Of a stretch of 7,360 nt of DNA, positions 1-5,471 are shown piece by piece (the first letter of the stretch is position 1; every line of letters starts with the position of its first letter). The DNA is from Gemmatimonadota bacterium. GTDB taxonomy: Bacteria; Gemmatimonadota; Gemmatimonadetes; Longimicrobiales; Longimicrobiaceae. The stretch spans positions 1 through 7,360 of the forward strand of contig JAHWJJ010000226.1 in the NCBI GenBank assembly GCA_019348475.1, written 5' to 3'. A program made the translations under genes and the position numbers. A model generated the notes under the pieces. The model saw only the letters and a list, made by a program, of their open reading frames with translations, did not search any database and was not told the DNA's origin.

Positions 1-1239
1 GAGGTGGCTCAGCACCGGCGCGGCGCGCACGTTCCCCGGCGCGTCGCCCTCCGGAGCGGCGCCGGGGCCGTCCTCCTCCTCCGCGGACGCGAAGGCGGTG
101 TCGGCGACGGGTGCGGCCGGCGCGGCGGATTTGCGGCCGCGGACCGCGCGCGGCGTCTTCGCCCGCTCCGGCGCCTGCTCCGGCTCCTGCGGCTGTTGCG
201 GCTCATGACCCTGCTCCGGAGGGTCCGCAGGGAGCCAGGCGTCGCGCAGGGTGGCGGAGGTGGCGCCGCGGGGAAGGCAGCAGCCGCGCTCGCCCCAGGT
301 GTACAGCTCGATGCGGTTGTGCGCGCGGTGAAAGCGCAGCGTGGGGCCGTGCGCGCGCACGGGCTCGAACACCTGGTACGCCTCGCCCGGCACGGCGGCC
401 AGGTCGTCGGTGGAGAGCACCCGTCCATCCGCCGGCATCCCCTCCCACGCCGTGACGAAGAACAGCTCGCCGCGGGCGACGGTCTGCTCCACCGCGTCCA
501 CCTCCACGTGGACGAAGGCGCGGGCGTTGCACCCCTCGTGCAGCGCGTAGTCCACCAGGCGCAGGTGGCGGCGCACCGAGGTGCGGCGGCGGGCGGTCTC
601 CAGGTACGCCTCGGTGGCGACGGCGTCCTGGTAGTAGCTCAGCTCGTCGCCCGCGAAGGCCATCAGCTCCACCAGCGCGATCCCCACGTCCGGGACGTGC
701 CGCTCCGTCCACCGGGGGAGGGTGAGGGAGAGGCGGTCCAGCATCAGCTGCCGAAAGCTGGCGTAGTCCTTGGCCAGGTAGTGCGCCGGCCCGGGGCCCT
801 CCGGCGCCGGGGGCGGCGCGGGGGGCGGCGCGCAGTCCAGCGGCGAGGGGCACGCGGCCTTGAAGGTGAAGTCCACGGTGGCGTAGCGCGCGTCGAAGCC
901 GCGCATCCGCCGCTCGGTGGGGTGGCCGCGCTCGTCCGCCTGCACCATCGCCAGGGTGTAGGTGCTGAAATCGCCGGGGCGGTCGATGGAGACCACCAGC
1001 CGGTCGTCCAGCGCGGGATCGGGGTCCCGCACCACCTCCACCTCCGTCACGCGGATGCCGCGGATGCGGCGCCCGCCGCGGATGGCCACGTTGCCGCGCC
1101 GCACCTCCGGCGGCGCCTTTCCCAGAAAGTGGACCGTCAGCCGGCGCTGGTCCGGCGACACCTCCACGAAGTCGAGCCCGTTCAGCTCCGCCTTGCGGAC
1201 GCGCGCGCGGCGGCCGCCGCCCCGGCACGTGGCGCTCAT
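1..1239 (-). CDS. Baseplate J-like wedge protein (Cis11/Afp11-like), N-terminal 413 residues, cut by window edge
   Basis: This is a structural protein of the contractile injection system baseplate, of the 'putative baseplate assembly protein' group related to phage gpJ/T4 gp6 and eCIS Cis11/Afp11. No stop codon occurs before position 1, so the C-terminus is missing. The start is the ATG at 1239, which overlaps the gp25 stop as ATGA and implies coupled translation. After an N-terminal beta-rich region (residues 1-130) and a Pro-rich linker (about 137-150) comes the family signature: YLAKDYASFRQLMLDRL (154-170), DVGIALVELMAFAGDELSYY (184-203), then DAVATEAYLETARRRTSVRRH (205-225) and LVDYALHEGCNARAFVHVEV (228-247). 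The GERGCCLPRGATSATLRD stretch (316-333) is also typical. Residues about 338-407 are an unusual low-complexity Pro/Glu/Ala/Lys-rich insert. The family signature is recognised from memory of homologues; the wedge role is inferred from the family and the gp25 neighbour. Confidence 0.9.
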   Translation of the reverse strand, partial: MSATCRGGGRRARVRKAELNGLDFVEVSPDQRRLTVHFLGKAPPEVRRGNVAIRGGRRIRGIRVTEVEVVRDPDPALDDRLVVSIDRPGDFSTYTLAMVQADERGHPTERRMRGFDARYATVDFTFKAACPSPLDCAPPPAPPPAPEGPGPAHYLAKDYASFRQLMLDRLSLTLPRWTERHVPDVGIALVELMAFAGDELSYYQDAVATEAYLETARRRTSVRRHLRLVDYALHEGCNARAFVHVEVDAVEQTVARGELFFVTAWEGMPADGRVLSTDDLAAVPGEAYQVFEPVRAHGPTLRFHRAHNRIELYTWGERGCCLPRGATSATLRDAWLPADPPEQGHEPQQPQEPEQAPERAKTPRAVRGRKSAAPAAPVADTAFASAEEEDGPGAAPEGDAPGNVRAAPVLSHL

Positions 1240-1595
1240 GCGGCCTCGCGGGTGATGGTGGCGGTGCGCACGTCGCCCGTGCGGCGCACCGCGTAGACGA
1301 CGGTCACGCGCAGGGCGCCGTCGTCGGCCTCCACGTCCAGCCGCTGCACCTCGATCACGTCCCCCAGCCAGCGCTGCAGTGCGCCACGCACGGTGAACTC
1401 CAGCGCGGCCGCGATCTCGCTGCCGTTGGGCGCGAACACCATCGCCATCAGGCCGCTGCCAAAGTCGGGGCGGTTCACGCGCTCGCCCGGCGAAGTGAGC
1501 AGAAGCTGCTCGATCATGTCGCGCACGTGTTCGTCGTCGGTGGTGAGCGCCGTGGTGCCGCCGGGCGCCAGGTGCAGCGGGTAGTCGATGTTCAT
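1236..1595 (-). CDS. gp25-like baseplate wedge protein (GPW/gp25 family, Cis9/Afp9-like)
   Basis: This 119-residue protein matches the GPW/gp25 family in length and in its core motif LLLTSPGERVNRPDFGSGL (residues 31-49), where the ER and the RPDFGSGL are the conserved features. T4 gp25 and its relatives sit in the baseplate wedge and help nucleate sheath assembly; that role is known for the family and inferred here. I chose the ATG at 1595 because homologues begin near 'MNIDYPL' and a GGAG lies four bases upstream. A longer in-frame reading to 1748 would translate the tandem repeat into a repeated R-T-F-A-L-S-H-F peptide and is rejected. The stop at 1236-1238 overlaps the start of the J-like gene (ATGA). 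Unlike most junctions in this operon, the 5' side is a 212-base gap. Confidence 0.93.
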   Translation of the reverse strand: MNIDYPLHLAPGGTTALTTDDEHVRDMIEQLLLTSPGERVNRPDFGSGLMAMVFAPNGSEIAAALEFTVRGALQRWLGDVIEVQRLDVEADDGALRVTVVYAVRRTGDVRTATITREAA

Positions 1596-1599
1596 GGCT

Positions 1600-1603
1600 C
1601 TCC
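1600..1603 (-). promoter_or_regulatory. Ribosome binding site (GGAG) of the gp25-like gene
   Basis: On the minus strand GGAG lies four bases before the ATG at 1595. It supports this start over the longer in-frame reading that begins at 1748 and runs through the tandem repeat. Confidence 0.55.
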
Positions 1604-1625
1604 GGGGAAGGCGGAGTGCGGAAGA

Positions 1626-1670
1626 GTGCGAAAGTGCGAAAGTGCGAAAGTGCGAAAGTGCGAAAGTGCG
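1626..1670 (-). repeat. Tandem 8-bp repeat (GTGCGAAA on +, TTTCGCAC on -), five perfect units plus a partial
   Basis: Five perfect head-to-tail copies of GTGCGAAA occupy 1626-1665, followed by a partial GTGCG (1666-1670). Degenerate relatives flank it at 1616-1625 (GTGCGGAAGA) and 1671-1678. The array sits in the 212-base gap between the PAAR-like and gp25-like genes. No convincing hairpin terminator, promoter or RNA gene was seen in the rest of 1596-1807. I recall the same TTTCGCAC motif recurring between genes in Longimicrobium-like genomes, so it may be a dispersed genomic repeat and not an element specific to this operon. That is memory, not a search result. Confidence 0.9.
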
Positions 1671-1807
1671 TGGGTGCCTGCCCTCAGCTGCGGCTGCGTT
1701 TGATCGCGGGGATCGGGTGCCCACGTTCGATCTGCTCCACTGGTCCACCCTGGCGCTCGCGGAAGGGGCAGTGCCGGACGCGAGCGGGTGAGGGCCCCAT
1801 CACTCCA

Positions 1808-2125
1808 TCACATCGCGATCACCTTCTTCTGCGAGACGGACGGAATGAGCGGAGTCCCCGTCGGCGCGCACACGGCCTGCCCGGTGGTGACGATCACCGG
1901 CGCGCCCATGGAGAACACCCGGGTGGCGCCCGACAGGTAGTTGGCCGTCACACACGGGCCCCCCGCGTTGGGCGGGAGCGTGCACCCGGCCACCACGTAC
2001 GGGCCCGGCACGGTGGCGATGGGCTGGCCGCCCACGAACACCCGCGCGCTGGGTATGGTGGGGGTGGCGGTGCCGGCATGGACGCACTTCACGGTGGCGC
2101 CCACGTGCAGGATGGGACCGGGCAT
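1808..2125 (-). CDS. PAAR-like spike-tip protein (Cis10/Afp10-like)
   Basis: A 105-residue protein that begins MPGPILHVGATVKCVHAG and is rich in Gly, Pro, Thr and Val in short beta-like stretches, as expected for PAAR-type tips that cap the spike with a sharp cone. Candidate metal ligands are H7, C14, H16, C48, C58 and C86; which of them bind metal cannot be decided by eye. The segment GGQPIATVPGPYVVAGC (32-48) and the later PVIVTTGQAVCAPTG (76-90) follow the pattern of PAAR-like proteins in eCIS clusters. The family role is to sharpen the spike and in some systems to carry effectors. It lies directly downstream of the spike gene, the expected position. The start ATG at 2125 is fixed by a strong ribosome binding site seven bases away. 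Confidence 0.82.
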   Translation of the reverse strand: MPGPILHVGATVKCVHAGTATPTIPSARVFVGGQPIATVPGPYVVAGCTLPPNAGGPCVTANYLSGATRVFSMGAPVIVTTGQAVCAPTGTPLIPSVSQKKVIAM

Positions 2126-2132
2126 GACGGTG

Positions 2133-2141
2133 TCCTCCCTC
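2133..2141 (-). promoter_or_regulatory. Strong ribosome binding site of the PAAR-like gene
   Basis: The minus strand reads GAGGGAGGA seven bases before the ATG at 2125, within the 22-base gap after the spike gene's TAA stop. It indicates independent and probably efficient initiation of the tip gene, unlike the ATGA-coupled genes. Confidence 0.75.
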
Positions 2142-2147
2142 GGTTCT

Positions 2148-2657
2148 TTACTTGACCAGCAGCGCGCCCATGTTCACCGTCACCGCGCCGGCGGTGATGG
2201 TGATCATGCCGCCCTTGCCGTCCATCATGGTGATCCCGGTGCTGTCCACCCGCACCATGGGACCCGCGGGGCCGGCCGCCGTCTCCAGGGTGATCCCGTC
2301 CCCCGGCGCGCTGGCGATCACGATGCGGTTCTGCGCGTTCGGCGACTGGATGACGATGGGGCCCGCGGGCTGCGGCGGCGCCAGCGCGCGCGTGGGCACC
2401 TCGCCCGTCCCCCAGAAGCAGCCGCTCCAGATCGGCTTTTCCGGGTCGCCGCCCTCGAACTCCACCCACACGTTCGCCTGCAGCGGGGGGATGGCGTACG
2501 TTCCCGCATTGATCCCCGCCATCGGCACGCACGGCATCGCCCAGCTCAGCACGTTGTTCCCCAGCACCGCCGGGCAGCTCACCTGCACCCGGCCGCGGTG
2601 CTCCGGGTCCATGTTCTGGTTCACCTTGCCCCGGTACTTGCCCCAGAAGCGCCTCAT
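2148..2657 (-). CDS. Spike protein with gp5/gpV-like OB-fold and beta-helical tail (C-terminal half of Cis8/VgrG as a separate gene)
   Basis: This 169-residue protein resembles phage baseplate assembly protein V/T4 gp5, the OB-fold spike that sits on the hub. The N-terminal part (residues 1-85) holds the OB-fold signature: FWGKYRGKV (4-12), DPEHRGRVQVSCPAV (17-31), then PPLQANVWVEFEGGDPEKP (57-75) and IWSGCFWG (76-83). Residues about 100-169 are a run of short alternating hydrophobic strands (IVIQ, RIVIA, GITLET, MVRVD, GITMMD, MITITAG, AVTVN), consistent with an intertwined trimeric beta-helix needle. No lysozyme domain is present, in contrast to T4 gp5. The ATG at 2657 overlaps the hub stop as ATGA. 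Hub and spike are one polypeptide in Afp8/Pvc8-type eCIS but separate here, as in T4 (gp27/gp5) and P2 (gpD/gpV). Assignment is from motifs and context. Confidence 0.92.
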   Translation of the reverse strand: MRRFWGKYRGKVNQNMDPEHRGRVQVSCPAVLGNNVLSWAMPCVPMAGINAGTYAIPPLQANVWVEFEGGDPEKPIWSGCFWGTGEVPTRALAPPQPAGPIVIQSPNAQNRIVIASAPGDGITLETAAGPAGPMVRVDSTGITMMDGKGGMITITAGAVTVNMGALLVK

Positions 2658-3874
2658 GGCCGCACCAGGGGAAGCAGGCTGCCGGTGCCCTCGCGGTTCA
2701 GCGTGAACCGCTGTTTGTACTCGCCCTTCTTGATGGAGTGGGTCACGCTCTGCACGTACCAGTTCCCGTCGTGGGTGAACCCCGCCCCGCGCACGCCCAC
2801 GATGCTGCGGGCGCGAAGGATGTCGCCGTACTGAAGTGCGTCCAGCTCGCCGCTGGCCGTGGCCGTCCGCTCCAGCGACGCCTGCACGCCCGCCACGGCG
2901 CGCACCTGCGCCTGCATGGCCGAAAGTCCCACGGCCAGCTCCGCATCGTGCCGGCTCATCCCGGGCTGTCCGTTCGGCCCCTGCATCAGCGCCTCCACCG
3001 ACTCCTGCGTGCGCGTGAGCACCGTGGTGCGCACCTTTCCCCCGTTCGCCGCCGCCGCGGGGACCAGCGCCAGCGGCGGCTGCACGGGCATCGGCGGCGC
3101 CCCCACCGGCATGGTGACGTTGGTGTCGGTGTCCTGGTGCAGGTCCGCCACCATGGCGGGCGAGAGCGCGTTGTACGAAAAGCTCATGGAAGACACGTTG
3201 CTCCCCGGGCCCATGTTCACCGACAGGGCCTTTTCCGGCATCCCCACCCGCACGGGGGGGCCCCAGTACGCCCTGTTGACCATGGGCACGCTGGTGGGCT
3301 CCACGTAAAAGACGTAGGAGTAGCGCTCCGCCAGCGCGTTCAGGTGCTCCAGGTCGGTTCCCGTCTGCTGTGGGATGCGCCGGGTGGGGACGGGCGCGTC
3401 GATCATGAACGGCGGCATCACCGCCGGCACCAGACCGTACGGGGCGTATTTGGCGATGATCGCCGTGGCGATGGCGTTCTCCGTCATCCCCGGCCAGGGC
3501 ATGCGCAGCTGCTCCAGGTCCATCATCACACTCACGTCCTCGCCCGTCACGGTGAGGGTAGAGGCGCCCGGATCTTCGCTGGGGGTAAGGGTGATCTGGG
3601 TGATCACCCCGTCCATCAGCACCCGCGGCAGGAGGTTGAAGCGCACCATCACCACCACCCGGGTGAACGGCCTCAGCAGCGGATGGGTGACCAGCGGATA
3701 GTCCCGCAGGTCCAGCGGGCCGCTGCGCCCCACCTGGAACTGCAGCTGAAAGCCCGAACGCCCGCGGTCGCTGCTGGTGACCTCCACGCCCACCAGCGCC
3801 TCGGCCAGGGGCAGCGGCACGGGGATGGCCAGGATGGGGCCCATCATCAGCGTAAGGTGCGCGCCCAGCAGCAT
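2654..3874 (-). CDS. Baseplate hub protein, phage late control gene D/gp27-like (N-terminal half of Cis8/VgrG as a separate gene)
   Basis: This 406-residue protein forms the trimeric hub that joins tail tube and spike. Family marks are a beta-rich N-terminal barrel with GVEVTSSDRGRSGFQLQF (29-46) and VLMDGVITQITLTPSED (85-101). Next come TGEDVSVMMDLEQLRMPW (110-127) with the helix ENAIATAIIAKYAPYGLVP (132-150), and the conserved QQTGTDLEHLNALAERYSYV (169-188) that precedes FYVEP. The C-terminal barrel has YGDILRARSIVGVRGAGF (349-366) and DGNWYVQSVTHSIKKGEYKQ (369-388), followed by RFTLNREGTGS. Residues about 255-280 form a Pro/Ala-rich loop between domains. The start ATG at 3874 has GAGGA seven bases upstream, built on the stop of the preceding gene (TGAGGA). 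The stop overlaps the spike gene (ATGA), so the two partners are translated in coupled fashion, fitting their stoichiometric complex. Confidence 0.92.
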   Translation of the reverse strand: MLLGAHLTLMMGPILAIPVPLPLAEALVGVEVTSSDRGRSGFQLQFQVGRSGPLDLRDYPLVTHPLLRPFTRVVVMVRFNLLPRVLMDGVITQITLTPSEDPGASTLTVTGEDVSVMMDLEQLRMPWPGMTENAIATAIIAKYAPYGLVPAVMPPFMIDAPVPTRRIPQQTGTDLEHLNALAERYSYVFYVEPTSVPMVNRAYWGPPVRVGMPEKALSVNMGPGSNVSSMSFSYNALSPAMVADLHQDTDTNVTMPVGAPPMPVQPPLALVPAAAANGGKVRTTVLTRTQESVEALMQGPNGQPGMSRHDAELAVGLSAMQAQVRAVAGVQASLERTATASGELDALQYGDILRARSIVGVRGAGFTHDGNWYVQSVTHSIKKGEYKQRFTLNREGTGSLLPLVRP

Positions 3875-3881
3875 CGGCCGG

Positions 3882-3886
3882 TCCTC
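3882..3886 (-). promoter_or_regulatory. Ribosome binding site (GAGGA) of the hub gene, overlapping the upstream stop codon
   Basis: The minus strand reads TGAGGA, where TGA ends the LysM-like gene and GAGGA is seven bases before the hub ATG at 3874. This favours reinitiation by ribosomes that finish the upstream gene. Confidence 0.65.
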
Positions 3887-4169
3887 AGGGAAGGGGAATG
3901 CGCAGCAGGCGGCCCGGCTCGCGAACGAGGTCCGGCGGATACATGGCGTCGTTGGCGTCGGCCACGCGCCAGAACTGCAGCGGGTCGCCCAGGGCGCGGG
4001 CCGTCACCAGGTCCATGCGGTCGCCCTGCGCCACCGGCACCTCCGCCAGCAGGGCGTGGCTCCCGGCCGGGGGCACCAGGCGGCGGCGCACGTACGCCAC
4101 CTGCCGCCCGTCGGGAAGCGTGTGCAGCGCGGTCTCCAGGCCGTAGTAGCGGCTGGTGTGCTCGAACAT
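3885..4169 (-). CDS. Small LysM-like baseplate protein
   Basis: A 94-residue protein with the layout of short LysM-like proteins found next to Cis7 in eCIS loci: SRYYGLETALHTLPDGRQVAYVRRRLVPP (residues 6-34), then a LysM-type core with VAQGDRMDLVTARALGDP (46-63), FWRVADANDAMYPPDL (66-81) and PGRLLRIPLP (85-94). The pattern GDR-x-D-x(2)-x-A-R-x-LGDP, W-R-x-A-D-A-N and PG-x-L-x-IP is the LysM hallmark. In Afp7/Pvc7 and phage gp53-like proteins such a module lies in the tube-initiator/baseplate region, and it probably mediates assembly and not peptidoglycan binding. No signal peptide is visible. The gene lies 13 bases after the tube-initiator stop and 10 bases before the hub start, so it is firmly part of the operon. 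The function is inferred from context. Confidence 0.85.
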   Translation of the reverse strand: MFEHTSRYYGLETALHTLPDGRQVAYVRRRLVPPAGSHALLAEVPVAQGDRMDLVTARALGDPLQFWRVADANDAMYPPDLVREPGRLLRIPLP

Positions 4170-4171
4170 CC

Positions 4172-4180
4172 CCTTCCTCC
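4172..4180 (-). promoter_or_regulatory. Strong ribosome binding site (GGAGGAAGG) of the LysM-like gene
   Basis: On the minus strand GGAGGA ends five bases before the ATG at 4169, within the 13-base gap after the tube-initiator stop. It fixes this start. Confidence 0.75.
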
Positions 4181-4182
4181 GT

Positions 4183-4836
4183 TCAGAAGATCTTTACGTC
4201 GCCGCCCGCCACCTGCCCCAGGTTGCCCACGCTGCCGACGACGGCCAGGGCCTCCTTGGCGATCTGGTGCACCACGAACAGCGAGTAGCCGGGGTTGGTG
4301 AGCGACAGGTCGTTGTAGCTCAGCACCCGCATTCCCAGCGACACGCGGGCGCGAATGGGGTTCAGGTCCGGGTCGTACGCTTCTTCGGTGACGCTGAATT
4401 CCGTCAGCCGCACCGGCAGCACCCGCTTGAGCCCCCACACCAGCAGGGTGAGCGGCCCCACCGGCGGCAGCACCTCCAGCGTGCCCACCGCCATCAGTAC
4501 GGTGTTGGCGATGACCAGGGCGCTCTTGGGATACAGCAGCATTTCGAGCGCGGCCAGCTGGGGGTGGATGCCCAGCGTGGAGGTGAGCCCGTCGCCCTCT
4601 TCCAGCCTGTCGGTGGCGTCGATCTCCACGTCCATCTTGATGGTCTCCACCGGCGCGCCGCGCAGGCGCATGGCCTCGCTGCGCGCCCCGCCCTCGCCCG
4701 CGGCCTGCGCCTGCAGGGTGCGGGTAACGGTCTCGGGGTTGTACTGGAAGACCACCACGCTGGCCACGGGGTTCAGCGGGTCCAGGCCCACCAGTGCGCC
4801 CTTCAGGACGCGCGGGGAGTTGGGAAAGTCGGCCAT
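4183..4836 (-). CDS. eCIS tube-initiator/baseplate hub adaptor (CIS tube protein family, Cis7/Afp7-like)
   Basis: This 217-residue protein matches the N-terminal domain of the CIS tube protein family (Cis7/Afp7), which joins the first tube ring to the hub. Recognisable features are LKGALVGLDPLNP (11-23), VVVFQYNPETVTRTLQAQ (27-44), RLRGAPVETIKMDVEIDATD (57-76) and LEEGDGLTSTLGIHPQLAAL (78-97), followed by EMLLYP, then the late VTEEAYDPDLNPIRARVSLG (149-168) and MRVLSYNDL (169-177). Homologues often end in a LysM domain; this one stops after a hydrophobic tail (residues 185-217) and the LysM module is the next gene. The ATG at 4836 matches the usual start of the family, although no good Shine-Dalgarno is seen upstream. 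A 59-base gap separates it from the immunity gene, so this could be where a new translational or transcriptional unit begins. Confidence 0.92.
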   Translation of the reverse strand: MADFPNSPRVLKGALVGLDPLNPVASVVVFQYNPETVTRTLQAQAAGEGGARSEAMRLRGAPVETIKMDVEIDATDRLEEGDGLTSTLGIHPQLAALEMLLYPKSALVIANTVLMAVGTLEVLPPVGPLTLLVWGLKRVLPVRLTEFSVTEEAYDPDLNPIRARVSLGMRVLSYNDLSLTNPGYSLFVVHQIAKEALAVVGSVGNLGQVAGGDVKIF

Positions 4837-4895
4837 GCGGTTTTGCGGGCTTCAGTCGCAGGCGCCGCGGCGTCCGACGCGCGCGCCGTGTTGTC

Positions 4896-5471
4896 TCACG
4901 TTTCGTATTCCTCGGGCGCGGCGAATTCCACCCCGGTAATGCCGGCCCGCTCCATCCGCTCGCGCAGGACGCCGCTTACCAGGACGATGTCGCGAACCTC
5001 GTCCATCCGCGCGATGCTGCGCCCCTGCAGCGGCGCCAGATCAACCGCGAGGCGGCGGAGCTCGGTGATAAAGGGCGTGTCGCCCAGCGTCTCGAAGTTC
5101 GACGCGGCGCGGTCCAGGCAGGCGACGTTGCCCAGGATGTTCATCATCCGGTACGTCAGATCCGTTTCCCCCGTCCGCGTGCACACCAGCCGGACGGGGT
5201 GGTACTCCACCTCATCCGCCCCACCCGCGTCGGCGAGGACGTCGCGGAACCGGGCGGAGACCACCGGGAACAGGTGCACGCCGGACACCAGGTCCGGCCG
5301 GGTGGCCGCCGGGTCGGTGTACCGCAGCTCTGCCGGTTCGCCAGCGGTGATGGGCACCCCCTTCGCGTAGTCGAAGTCGTACGCGCGCGGGGCATCGTAG
5401 TCCTCGATGAAGACGTGCCCCGGGGCCACCCGCGGGGCGAGGACGAAGTACCGCTCCATCTCGCCCGCCAT
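4896..5471 (-). CDS. Putative immunity protein, MXAN_0049-type (Imm11/DUF1629 family)
   Basis: This 191-residue protein probably binds and neutralises the nuclease encoded immediately upstream, protecting the producer's cytoplasm. The match to the immunity MXAN_0049/Imm11 (DUF1629) family rests on LFPVVSARFRDVL (residues 67-79), EVEYHPVRLV (87-96), the core YRMMNILGNVACLDRAASNF (107-126), then ELRRLAVDLAPLQGRSIARM (137-156) and VLVSGVLRERMERAGITGVEF (163-183). The last block, 'local segment then LVS-x-x-LRERME-x-AGITG', is especially typical. There is no signal peptide or membrane segment, as expected for a cytosolic antidote. The ATG at 5471 shares its A with the toxin's stop (TGATG), and a GGAGG lies ten bases upstream; an internal ATG at 5459 would give MERYFVL. 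An alternative is a hypothetical eCIS accessory protein, but the position after an AHH toxin strongly favours immunity. Confidence 0.82.
   Translation of the reverse strand: MAGEMERYFVLAPRVAPGHVFIEDYDAPRAYDFDYAKGVPITAGEPAELRYTDPAATRPDLVSGVHLFPVVSARFRDVLADAGGADEVEYHPVRLVCTRTGETDLTYRMMNILGNVACLDRAASNFETLGDTPFITELRRLAVDLAPLQGRSIARMDEVRDIVLVSGVLRERMERAGITGVEFAAPEEYET

Noticed and set aside
203..1228. 341-codon minus-strand frame inside the J-like gene
   Set aside because: It is out of frame with the conserved YLAKDYASFRQLM / ALVELMAFAGDELSYY reading and gives a low-complexity Arg/Gly/Pro product. The real gene starts at 1239 and has no stop in the window.
4..1296. 430-codon open frame on the plus strand across the J-like and gp25-like genes
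   Set aside because: Its product is Arg/His/Ala-rich with no domain pattern, while the opposite strand encodes recognisable baseplate proteins. Long antisense frames are expected at this GC content.
1626..1670. CRISPR array
   Set aside because: The units are 8 bp, directly abutting and without spacers, so this is a simple tandem repeat.
1596..1748. 51-residue N-terminal extension of the gp25-like protein
   Set aside because: It translates the tandem repeat into a repeated R-T-F-A-L-S-H-F peptide, and a ribosome binding site supports the ATG at 1595.
1671..1807. Rho-independent terminator between the PAAR-like and gp25-like genes
   Set aside because: Only short, weak inverted repeats (such as CAGC/GCTG and GGGGC/GCCCC with long loops) and no T-run on the transcribed strand.
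2738..4288. 516-codon plus-strand frame antisense to the hub and LysM-like genes
   Set aside because: Product is His/Arg/Gly-rich without recognisable motifs; both genes on the other strand match known families with good ribosome binding sites.
4156..5370. 404-codon plus-strand frame antisense to the Cis7-like and immunity genes
   Set aside because: No family features, and the minus-strand genes explain the sequence fully.
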